64,000 nucleotides of DNA, from positions 26,223 to 90,222 of the forward strand of contig DATHDG010000013.1 in assembly GCA_035319125.1 (NCBI GenBank). Direction: 5' to 3'. Of this stretch, positions 17,842 to 26,500 are shown in pieces. The translations under genes were made by a program, and so were the position numbers. Position 1 is the stretch's first letter. The number at the start of each line of letters is the position of its first letter. The notes under the pieces were generated by a model. The model made no database searches. It saw only the letters and a list, made by a program, of their open reading frames with translations, and was not told the DNA's origin. This DNA is from Fen-1308 sp035319125 (lineage in GTDB: Bacteria > Nitrospirota > Thermodesulfovibrionia > Thermodesulfovibrionales > Dissulfurispiraceae).

Positions 17842-19062
17842 ATGACCAATGAAGACCTTTCCAAGTTGAGGATAGACAAGACAGCTGCAATCAAAGGTCC
17901 AATAAAAAGCAGGAAACGAACGGTATTCGGAATTGCAATAGTTGCTGCTGTCATTGTTATTGGGGCCCTTATCTTCAGCGGGTTTATCAGCCCTGCTGTG
18001 AAGATTCAGGAGGCAACTGTTTCGTTGATATATCCTTCGCAGACTTTCACGCTGCTGAATGCCAGCGGATATGTCGTGGCGCAGCGCAAAGCAGCACTCG
18101 CCTCTAAGGTAACGGGTCGCATTGTCCAGCTTAATGTCGAAGAGGGCAGCAGAATCAAAAAAGACGATATCATTGCACGGCTTGAAAGCAATGATGTGAC
18201 GGCGGCCAGGGACCAGGCTTCTGCAAATGTCAGGGTGTCACAGGCCAATCTTAAAAGCACACAGGCAAACCTGCATGACACGGCGCTCTCGTTTAACAGG
18301 AATAAAGAGCTTATCAGAAAAGGGTATATTGCTCAATCTGATTATGATACTTCCGAGGCCAGATATAAAAGCGCCGAAGCTGCCGTGCAGGCAGCCGAGC
18401 AAGCGGCTAAAGCTGCGGCAGCGGCTTTGAATGCCGCAAACGTTGCGATTGATTATACGATACTGCGATCCCCTTTCGATGCGGTTGTACTCACCAAGAA
18501 CGCCGATATCGGAGATATTGTGACACCTATCGGCGCTACGGCAAATGTGCAATCAGCGGTAGTGACAATTGCCGACATGAACTCTCTGCTGGTCGAAGCA
18601 GACGTTTCTGAGTCAAACATCGGTAGCGTTAAATTGGCCCAGCCATGTGAGATACAGCTGGACGCACTGCCGGGCGTTCGTTTTAAGGGGCAGGTTCACA
18701 TGATTGTACCTACGGCTGACAGGACCAAGGCTACTGTTATGGTAAAAGTCATATTTCTTGAAAAAGACAGCCGTATATTGCCGGAGATGAGCGCAAAGGT
18801 CGCTTTCCTTTCTCGCGAGGTCGCGGCAGACGAGACGAAGCCGTTCACTGCCGTGAATCAATCTGCATTGATCTCAAGGGATGGGAAAAAGCTTATATTT
18901 TTGGTCGAAGGTGCAAAGGCAAAGGTAGTCGTTGTAAGCACAGGCAAGCAGATGGGCGATATGATTGAGATTCTCAGCGGCGCAAAGGCCGGAGATAAGA
19001 TAGTGCTGAAGCCGTCCGGAAACTTGCACGATGGTTCTAATATAAAAGCTGAAGATAAATGA
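17842..19062 (+). CDS. Efflux periplasmic adaptor (MacA/HlyD type)
   Basis: 406 residues: a cytoplasmic N-terminus, one membrane anchor (residues ~27-50), and a lipoyl half (VVAQRKAALASKVTGR and VEEGSRIKKDDIIARLES). An Ala-rich coiled-coil hairpin spans ~115-195, then the second lipoyl half and a beta-barrel (LLVEADVSESNIG) and membrane-proximal domain. Such adaptors bridge an inner-membrane ABC exporter to an outer-membrane channel. GAAAGAGG precedes the ATG. The stop overlaps the next gene (ATGA). The three downstream genes are the ATPase and two permeases, so a complete MacAB-like system is encoded except for the TolC-type channel. Confidence 0.92.
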   Translation: MTNEDLSKLRIDKTAAIKGPIKSRKRTVFGIAIVAAVIVIGALIFSGFISPAVKIQEATVSLIYPSQTFTLLNASGYVVAQRKAALASKVTGRIVQLNVEEGSRIKKDDIIARLESNDVTAARDQASANVRVSQANLKSTQANLHDTALSFNRNKELIRKGYIAQSDYDTSEARYKSAEAAVQAAEQAAKAAAAALNAANVAIDYTILRSPFDAVVLTKNADIGDIVTPIGATANVQSAVVTIADMNSLLVEADVSESNIGSVKLAQPCEIQLDALPGVRFKGQVHMIVPTADRTKATVMVKVIFLEKDSRILPEMSAKVAFLSREVAADETKPFTAVNQSALISRDGKKLIFLVEGAKAKVVVVSTGKQMGDMIEILSGAKAGDKIVLKPSGNLHDGSNIKAEDK

Positions 19063-19769
19063 TGCAAGGTAGTGCAATGGCTCAAACTCGCTCAATAGTT
19101 GAGATAAGAAATGTCGGCAAGTCCTACCGGCGTGGCAGCCAGGTGGTTCCGGTTCTCGAGAATATAACCTTCGATATTGCTGAAGGTGAATTCCTTGCAC
19201 TAATGGGACCATCAGGCTCGGGGAAGAGCACTCTCCTTAATCTTCTGGCAGGCATCGACAGCGTCGACAGCGGATCGATTGTAATAGGCGGTCTGGATAT
19301 TACAACTCTATCTGAGACCGACCTTGCCGCCTGGCGTGCCGTCAACGTGGGGTTTATATTTCAATTTTATAATCTCATCCCGGTTTTGACCGCATTCGGC
19401 AATGTCGAGTTACCCTTGCTGCTTACTAAACTTACTAAAGATGAACGACACGAGCATGTTGAAATTGCACTTCGTGCAGTCGGCCTGTCTGATCGTATGG
19501 ATCATTACCCTAATCAGCTGTCCGGCGGGCAGCAACAGAGAGTTGCAATTGCCCGTGCCATTGTTACGGATCCGGTCATTCTTGTCGCAGATGAGCCGAC
19601 TGGTGATCTGGACAGAATTTCAGCGGCAGAAATTCTTGATCTCATGGGCAAGCTTAACAAGGATCTCGGTAAGACGATCATTATGGTGACGCACGATGCC
19701 AGAGCCGCTGAAAAAGCACATCTGATAAGACAGCTCGACAAAGGCATCTTTAGCGATGTTCCTTCTTAA
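19059..19769 (+). CDS. ABC exporter ATPase (MacB/LolD family)
   Basis: 236 residues with Walker A GPSGSGKST, Q-loop FQFYNLIP, signature LSGGQQQRVAIARA, Walker B ILVADEPTGDLD and the H-loop in MVTHDA. The closest families are LolD and the ATPase half of MacB, which power mechanotransmission across the periplasm. The ATG at 19059 overlaps the adaptor stop. A second ATG at 19077, seven bases after AAGG, may be the real start and gives MAQTRSIVEIRNVGKSY. It overlaps the first permease by 14 bases. Confidence 0.95.
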   Translation: MMQGSAMAQTRSIVEIRNVGKSYRRGSQVVPVLENITFDIAEGEFLALMGPSGSGKSTLLNLLAGIDSVDSGSIVIGGLDITTLSETDLAAWRAVNVGFIFQFYNLIPVLTAFGNVELPLLLTKLTKDERHEHVEIALRAVGLSDRMDHYPNQLSGGQQQRVAIARAIVTDPVILVADEPTGDLDRISAAEILDLMGKLNKDLGKTIIMVTHDARAAEKAHLIRQLDKGIFSDVPS

Positions 19770-20913
19770 GCTTATACTGAAGAATGCCTTTCGGCATAAG
19801 CTGAGGACCTGGCTTACTGTTCTGGGTATCACAATTGCAATCCTGGCCTTTGGCCTGCTGCGCACGGTGATAAGCGCATGGTATGCCGGGGTGGAGGCAT
19901 CTTCTGCAAGCCGCCTGGTCGCAAGAAATGCCATCTCAATTATATTCACCCTTCCACTTTCATACGAAGAACGCATTCGTCAAACAGATGGCGTGCGGAT
20001 AGTATCCGGCGGTAACTGGTTTGGCGGAATATATATTGATGAGAAGAATTTTTTTGCCAATTTTGCAATCGAACCGAAGACTTTTTTCGATCTTTATCCA
20101 GAGATAATTTTGCCGTCTGAGCAGAAGGCGGCATTTATAAGAGACAGAAAAGGGTTTGTCGCTGGACGTAAACTTGTAGAAAAATATGGATGGAAGCTGG
20201 GGGATGCGGTTACTCTCAGAGGCACGATATTCCCCGGCCAGTGGGACTTTGTTCTAAGGGGCGTATACAGAGGACGGGACAAGAACGTCGATGAAACGAC
20301 GTTTTATTTCCAGTGGGATTACCTGAATGAAAAGATGAAGAAGACATATCCTCAAAGAGCTGATCAGATCGGATTTTTCATGATTGGAGTCAGCAGGCCT
20401 GATATAGCATCAGACGTGGCTGCCAGAATAGATAATGAATTCCGGAATTCGATTGCCGAGACTCTGACAGAAACCGAGAAGGCTTTTCAGATGAGCTGGA
20501 TAGCCATGAGCCAGGCTATAGTCACCGCCATACAGCTTGTTTCATTTGTTGTAATCATTATCATTATGGCGGTAATGGCCAATACGATGGCAATGACCGC
20601 TCGCGAACGGATTGGAGAGTATGCGATATTCAAAACTCTTGGATTTGGTGCAGCGTACATAGCAGCGCTGATTTTTGGAGAATCACTGACTATCAGCATG
20701 ATCGGATGCGCCTTTGGTATCGCCTTTACATTTCCGGCGGCTAAGGCGTTCGGAGACGCCCTGAGCACCTTTTTCCCTATTTTTAACGTTGAACCTAAAA
20801 CTATATATTTGGATATAGCAGCTGCGCTTGTTATTGGGACTGTTGCCGGCATTTTCCCGACTTGGCGCTCAATAAGGATAAAGATAGCCGATGGTCTGAG
20901 GAGGATAGGCTGA
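19756..20913 (+). CDS. ABC exporter permease, MacB/FtsX type (first)
   Basis: 385 residues with the MacB topology. One N-terminal transmembrane helix (TWLTVLGITIAILAFGLLRTVI) is followed by a ~230-residue periplasmic MacB_PCD domain and three C-terminal helices carrying the FtsX core. KTLGFGAAYIAALIFGESL is the coupling-helix region. It forms a heterodimer with the next permease, by inference from their adjacency. Its stop TGA shares bases with the ATG of that gene. Confidence 0.92.
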   Translation: MFLLKLILKNAFRHKLRTWLTVLGITIAILAFGLLRTVISAWYAGVEASSASRLVARNAISIIFTLPLSYEERIRQTDGVRIVSGGNWFGGIYIDEKNFFANFAIEPKTFFDLYPEIILPSEQKAAFIRDRKGFVAGRKLVEKYGWKLGDAVTLRGTIFPGQWDFVLRGVYRGRDKNVDETTFYFQWDYLNEKMKKTYPQRADQIGFFMIGVSRPDIASDVAARIDNEFRNSIAETLTETEKAFQMSWIAMSQAIVTAIQLVSFVVIIIIMAVMANTMAMTARERIGEYAIFKTLGFGAAYIAALIFGESLTISMIGCAFGIAFTFPAAKAFGDALSTFFPIFNVEPKTIYLDIAAALVIGTVAGIFPTWRSIRIKIADGLRRIG

Positions 20914-22091
20914 TGAGTCTGTTGCCTAATATCCCCTTCTCATACAACATAAAGAATCTATGGACAAGAAGGCTTACCACTGGCCTCACGGTCGGCGGCA
21001 TGGCGCTTGTGGTATTTGTGTTCTCTGCAGTCCTTATGCTGGCTGAGGGACTAAAGAAGACTCTTGTAGCAACAGGATCACCGGAAAACGTCGTTGTTAT
21101 ACGCAAGGGCTCTGACTCTGAGATTCAAAGCGGAGTTGAGCGGCTGCAAGCCTCGACCATAGAAACACAGCATGAGATTGCGATTGGTGCGAACGGCATG
21201 CCGCTTGTCGCAAAAGAGCTTGTTGTTGTAATAGTGCTGCCCAAGAGGGGAACAGACAAAGGATCCAATGTGGTAATCAGAGGGATATCAGCGGAATCGA
21301 TTCTTTTGCGGCCGCAGATAAGGCTTATTGAAGGGCGCTTCCCCAGGCCGGGATCATCGGAAATCATGGCCGGAATCAATATAGCGAAAAGATTCACGGG
21401 CGGAGGGTTGGGAGAGACTCTGCGCTTTGGCATGAGGACCTGGAACGTTGTAGGCATTTTCGACGCAGGCAGCACGGGTTTTAGCTCGGAGATATGGGGT
21501 GACGTTGATCAATTAATGCCCGCATTCCGCAGACAGGCATATTGTTCTGTGATATTCAGACTCCGTAATCCGTCTGAATTTGAAGTAGTGAAGACGCGCA
21601 TTGAAAATGACCCGCGTCTGTCACTAGAGGCTATGAGAGAAACGCACTACTATGAGAAGCAGTCTGAAATGATGGCGAAGTTCCTAAGGATTTTGGGTAT
21701 CTCATTGACCTCCATATTTTCACTCGGAGCAATAATCGGGGCAATGATAACAATGTATGCAGCTGTTGCAAGCAGAGTGGGTGAAATCGGGACCTTAAGA
21801 GCCTTGGGCTTTCGGAGACGGAGCATATTATGCGCTTTCCTGTTGGAATCGCTTCTGCTGGGATTCTTCGGCGGCATTATAGGATTGTTCTTTTCATCTT
21901 TCTTGCAGCTTTTCACTATTTCGACAATGAATTTTCAGACATTTTCCGAGCTTGCATTTTCTTTCGATCTGACTTTCCAGATAGCTTATCAGGCCATGGG
22001 GTTTGCACTGATAATGGGATTTGCCGGCGGATTGCTGCCGGCAGTAAGAGCATCCAGATTGCCGATAGTTGATGCCCTCCGTGCAGCTTGA
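20913..22091 (+). CDS. ABC exporter permease, MacB/FtsX type (second)
   Basis: 392 residues from the ATG at 20913 (MSLLPNIPFSYNIKNLWTRR), which overlaps the previous stop as TGATG. The longer frame from 20862 lies wholly inside the upstream gene. It has the same topology as the first permease: one N-terminal helix, a periplasmic domain and three C-terminal helices with GTLRALGFRRRSI as the coupling element. Having two separate permeases and a separate ATPase is the arrangement of many non-macrolide MacB-like exporters. The substrate is unknown. Confidence 0.92.
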   Translation: MSLLPNIPFSYNIKNLWTRRLTTGLTVGGMALVVFVFSAVLMLAEGLKKTLVATGSPENVVVIRKGSDSEIQSGVERLQASTIETQHEIAIGANGMPLVAKELVVVIVLPKRGTDKGSNVVIRGISAESILLRPQIRLIEGRFPRPGSSEIMAGINIAKRFTGGGLGETLRFGMRTWNVVGIFDAGSTGFSSEIWGDVDQLMPAFRRQAYCSVIFRLRNPSEFEVVKTRIENDPRLSLEAMRETHYYEKQSEMMAKFLRILGISLTSIFSLGAIIGAMITMYAAVASRVGEIGTLRALGFRRRSILCAFLLESLLLGFFGGIIGLFFSSFLQLFTISTMNFQTFSELAFSFDLTFQIAYQAMGFALIMGFAGGLLPAVRASRLPIVDALRAA

Positions 22092-22147
22092 GTCAGGATA
22101 AGGATTTTCGCTGGGAGATTCTCAAGGGTTGCACGAGTGACCATAAT

Positions 22148-22169
22148 TGTATATAAAGTAAATTATACA
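22148..22169. promoter_or_regulatory. Inverted repeat upstream of thiol peroxidase gene
   Basis: TGTATA and TATACA face each other across 10 AT-rich bases, 22 bases before the tpx start. AT-rich inverted repeats here often bind peroxide or iron regulators of the Fur/PerR type; that link is inference. Confidence 0.3.
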
Positions 22170-22190
22170 TAATTTCAGATCGGAGGTCTG

Positions 22191-22706
22191 ATGGAAAGAA
22201 AAGGCATTGTAACTATACACGGCAACTCTCTTACGCTTATTGGCCCGGACCTGAAAGTCGGCGACAAGGCTCCGGACTTCAAAGTACTGGATAGCGATCT
22301 CAAAGAATATAGTCTTAAAGATTTTGAAGGCAAGATCAAGATAATCAGCGTTACCCCCTCGCTGGATACTCCTGTATGCGATCTGCAGGCCCGAAGGTTT
22401 AATCAAGAGGCTGCCGGTTTCTCTGGTGACGTGGCTGTACTGAATATCAGCATGGATCTTCCCTTTGCCATAGCGCGCTTCTGCAATGCTGCGGGAATTG
22501 ACAAGGTCAAAACATTGTCTGACCACCGAGATGCCTCTTTCGGCTTGGCCTATGGAGTCTTGATCAAGGAATTGCGCTTACTGGCGCGCTCTATTTTTAT
22601 AATTGGAAAGGACGGATCCTTAGCCTTCAGAGAGATTGTGCATGAGGTTACGAACCATCCCGATTATGACAGCGCCATCAAGCAAGTTAAGAAGATGACC
22701 GCATAA
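22191..22706 (+). CDS. tpx: Thiol peroxidase (atypical 2-Cys peroxiredoxin)
   Basis: 171 residues. The peroxidatic Cys63 lies in TPSLDTPVCD, the exact Tpx signature. The resolving Cys98 lies in IARFCNAAGI. The ~15-residue N-terminal hairpin (GNSLTLIG) also fits Tpx. The enzyme reduces organic and hydrogen peroxides with thioredoxin. CGGAGG precedes the ATG at a good distance. It is followed after 119 bases by superoxide dismutase, forming an oxidative-stress pair in an organism that may be microaerophilic or anaerobic. Confidence 0.96.
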   Translation: MERKGIVTIHGNSLTLIGPDLKVGDKAPDFKVLDSDLKEYSLKDFEGKIKIISVTPSLDTPVCDLQARRFNQEAAGFSGDVAVLNISMDLPFAIARFCNAAGIDKVKTLSDHRDASFGLAYGVLIKELRLLARSIFIIGKDGSLAFREIVHEVTNHPDYDSAIKQVKKMTA

Positions 22707-22825
22707 AGGCGGTAGTTTTCATGGCGTGTTGCCGTGTATTCAATGAAGCTGTACCGGAGATTTGCCGGAGAAATATAGACCTGCAGATTTCCTGATTCAA
22801 TAATAAAATTAAGGGAGGCTACAAG

Positions 22826-23404
22826 ATGCCGTATAACGCAAAAGACTACGCAGGTTTATTGGGAATGGATGGATTCAGCGAAACCTTGTTAAAAAATCAT
22901 TTTACTCTTTATCAGGGATATGTAACAAACACTAACAAAGTACTGGACACTCTAGATGCGATGCTTAAGGACGGCAAATCGGGCAACCCGGAATTTGCAG
23001 AGCTGAAAAGGCGGCTGGGCTGGGAATTCAATGGTATGAGGCTGCATGAATATTATTTCGAAAATCTCGGAGGTAAGAGCGCTCTTGATAAAGGCGGCAA
23101 ACTTGCTAAAAAGCTCGTGGCGTCCTTCGGCAACTTGGATGCATGGGAAAAAGACTTCAAGGCAGTTGGAGCAATGCGTGGAATTGGCTGGGCTGTGCTA
23201 TATCAGGACACGGCTGCCGACAGGCTTATCAATTTCTGGATCAACGAGCATGATACAGCCCATCCTGCCGGGTGCACCCCCTTGCTCATAATGGATGTTT
23301 TCGAACATGCATTCATGATTGATTACGGGCTCAAGAGGGCAGACTATATTGAAGCTTTTTTCAAGAATATTAATTGGGCTGCTATTGAGGGACGGCTTAA
23401 ATAG
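22826..23404 (+). CDS. sodB: Superoxide dismutase, Fe/Mn family
   Basis: 192 residues. The four metal ligands are visible: His in LLKNHFTLYQ, His in RLHEYYFE, Asp in LIMDVFEHAF and the His of that same motif. The N-terminus lacks the classical KHHxxY pair, and the residues around the second ligand differ from E. coli SodB. It belongs to the divergent group seen in anaerobes and archaea-like lineages. Metal choice (Fe, Mn or both) cannot be read from this. GGGAGG precedes the ATG. A strong hairpin follows the stop. Confidence 0.92.
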   Translation: MPYNAKDYAGLLGMDGFSETLLKNHFTLYQGYVTNTNKVLDTLDAMLKDGKSGNPEFAELKRRLGWEFNGMRLHEYYFENLGGKSALDKGGKLAKKLVASFGNLDAWEKDFKAVGAMRGIGWAVLYQDTAADRLINFWINEHDTAHPAGCTPLLIMDVFEHAFMIDYGLKRADYIEAFFKNINWAAIEGRLK

Positions 23405-23455
23405 CTGCCTCATTGGAAAACAGTTGATTTTTTGATCGGATTGAATTTCAGCATT

Positions 23456-23502
23456 GACTGAGACGGCTGCGCAATCTATGTGACTGCGCAGCCGTCTCAG
23501 TC
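23456..23502. terminator. Bidirectional terminator between sodB and the hybrid kinase
   Basis: Two perfect 18-base complementary arms (23456-23473 and 23485-23502) surround an 11-base loop; the stem centre is GGCTGCGCA. Short T-rich tracts follow. It serves the two convergent genes. Confidence 0.8.
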
Positions 23503-23542
23503 TTTCTGTAAGATTACCGGCTGCTGATATTCAACCGCTTAA

Positions 23543-26500
23543 TCATTTCGTCATTATCTCGCTAATCTTGCTGAGCAGGTCCACCGGTGACACCGGCTTC
23601 ATTATCAACGTGACGCCCGAGCTGCCGGTAAGTTCATTGTCCAATCTGTCCGGTGTGTATCCGCTGACAAATACGATTTTTATATCCGGTCTTATTTTTC
23701 TGATCTCAGCGAAGGCTTCCTTCCCGCTTTTCTTGGGCATAATAACATCCATAAGGACCAGATCGATTTTGTCCTGATTTGCAGTAAATAATTGAACAGC
23801 TTCTTCGCCATCGGCGGCATTCAAAATTTCATATCCGTTTTTGGAAAGGACGGCTTCGAAAAGCTTGCGCAGCCTGTCATCGTCCTCCGATACAAGTATA
23901 GTACCGCTCCCTCTGGTTGGCTTGATCCGAACTGGCTGTGCCTGCCGCTGCTCCCTGCCGGCTTCAAAAATAGGCAGAAAGATTTTGAAGGTCGTACCGA
24001 GACCGGGTGCGCTCTGAACATCGATATGGCCTCCGTGCTGTTTCACAATGCCGTAGACCATTGCAAGTCCGAGCCCTGTGCCTTTTCCGGGCTCTTTTGT
24101 GGTAAAGAACGGATCAAATATTTTTTGCAAATTGTCCTGACTTATGCCTTCTCCACTGTCTGAAACTGATATAAGAGCATAATCACCTGGGGCAATCGGA
24201 GAGAATGCTGTTGTTGAAGTCTCCGTAAGCGATATCTTTTCCGTCTGGATCGATAGAGTTCCACCGTTTGGCATGGCATCTCTGGCATTAGTGGCGAGGT
24301 TCATCAGTACCTGCTCTATGCGGATAGGGTCGGCTACGCAATATACTGATTCACGCGTTAGATTTGTGCTGACCTTGATCTCTTCTCCAATTATCCTGCC
24401 TAGAAGTTTATCGAGTTTGGCGACAAGATCATTAATATTCAGGACCTTGGCATGCATCGTTTCCTGCCTGCTGAAGGCAAGAAGGCTGCGTGTAAGCTCA
24501 GCTGCCCGATTCGCGGAATCGAGGATTTCTTCAATATCTGGTCTGCTGGGGTCATCAGGGGCGATCTTTGATTGGGCCAGATATCCGTGTCCGGTTATGG
24601 CAGTCAGTATATTATTGAAATCATGTGCTACACCGCCGGCAAGCTGCCCTACAGCCTCCATCTTCTGGGCTTGGACAAGCTGGTTTTCCAGAGCAACACG
24701 CTCTGTTATATCTATAAACGTAACCACCGAGCCGGTTGGTTCGCCGTCCCTTAATATTGGATGCGCCCAGTACTCAGCGAAGAAGTTCGATCCGTCCGCC
24801 CGCCAAAGCATCTCTTTTTCTCTGTGAAGCATCTGGCCCCTGCAAAGCGCAATGTGTGCCGGACATTCCTCTAAGGAATAAGACTTGCCGTTAACTTTGG
24901 AATGATGCACAAGACTGTGCATGCTCTTTCCAAGCAGGTCGCTTTCGTTTTCGTACCCGAGCATTTTAAGTCCGGACGGATTGCAGAATGTGCAGCTTCC
25001 CTGACGGTCCAGACCGTATATGCCCTCAGCAGCAGAGTTCAGGATCAGACTGATCTTCTCTGCGCTATCGCGCAACTTTTCCTCGGCCTTCTTGCGTTCG
25101 GTTATTACGTCGAAAACAGCGACAAAATGCCCTTCTTGTGGTCTGAAGGCCGATATTGAGAACCACATTTGCAAGGCCTTGACATAGGTTTCAAAACGCT
25201 CCGATTTCCCTGTGGAAGCGACACGGCCGTAAATTTCGAAAAGTTGTGGATCGGCTTCCCTCATGCCTGGGATGACTTCAGATACCTTCTTCCCTACCAC
25301 ATCTTTTAAGCCTGTCAATGATGCAAACGCACTGTTTACAGCGAGATAAACGAAATCCACCGGCCTGTCGTTTTCGAAAATCATTCTGCAGTAGGCGAGG
25401 CCGTTCAGCATGTTGTCGAAAAGGGAACGATACAATTCATCACTATCACGCAATAATTTGGTCGCCTGGAATTTTGCTATGGCGATGGCCAGATAGCCAG
25501 CAAGTCTCTCCCATAGCGCAATATCTGTAGCAGTAAAGACGTTCTTCCTGTGATCGTTCAGTTGAAGAAGCCCGAGCCGGTCTTCGCCCGCCTTAAGAGC
25601 AATCAAAGCGACCGATTCATACCCAAATCCATAGCACCGGTTTCTGGTGCTGGCCTTCCGATCGGCTTCCGTTGTGGTTGCCAGTAGCTCGCTTGTGCTG
25701 TTGGTCCAGAAACTGCCGTTTTCAGTGAAAAATGGCTTGGAAGGATCGAAGCGGCCCCTGATTATATTTCCACACATGCAGTCCAGCGCCGGATTGCCGG
25801 TCATGTCTCTCAGGATTTCACCTTTATTATCTCTGGCGCAAAGGGAGTTTTCAAGTTTTACAAAACCTGCTGGGAATCCGCTGGTCTCGAAATAGGGGTA
25901 GTCGTTGCCTTCCTGCAAGCGCATGCCTACAGCCTCGCACCCTGTCAGATCCCTGAAGAATGTTACGGCAGATTTAATCAAACTTTCCCTGTCGCGGCTT
26001 TGATTGATCAGATGGAGAAATCCTGCTGACAATTCGCGCTCAAGCCCGGCCAGCGTGCGCTCGGTCACGTCCTCGGAGAATATGACTATCCCGCCCACTG
26101 CTCCCGTTGTATCGAGCCATGGGCGTACCTCCCAACGAATCCACTGCACTGAGCCGTCGGCTCGTTCGAACCGATCAGCTTCAGCCCGCAGCACTTCACC
26201 TGCCATGCCGCGTTTATGGATATCCTTCCACTCATCTCCGATTTCCGGGAATATCTCATAATGTGAAACACCGGCAAGGCTGCGGTCACTCAGTTTGTAG
26301 TCCCGGAGCCAGCGCCTGCTGGCATAAAGATAGTGCATATCGCGGTCGAACATTGCCAGCGCCGCCGGGGCGTGCTCGATGAACAGCCGTAAATACTGCT
26401 CGCGCTGACGCAAAGCCTGATCGGCTTGCTTCAGCTGGGTAATGTCGCTGTATGTGATTACAGCGCCCTCAATATTGTTGTCGGAAGCGCGGTAGGGCAG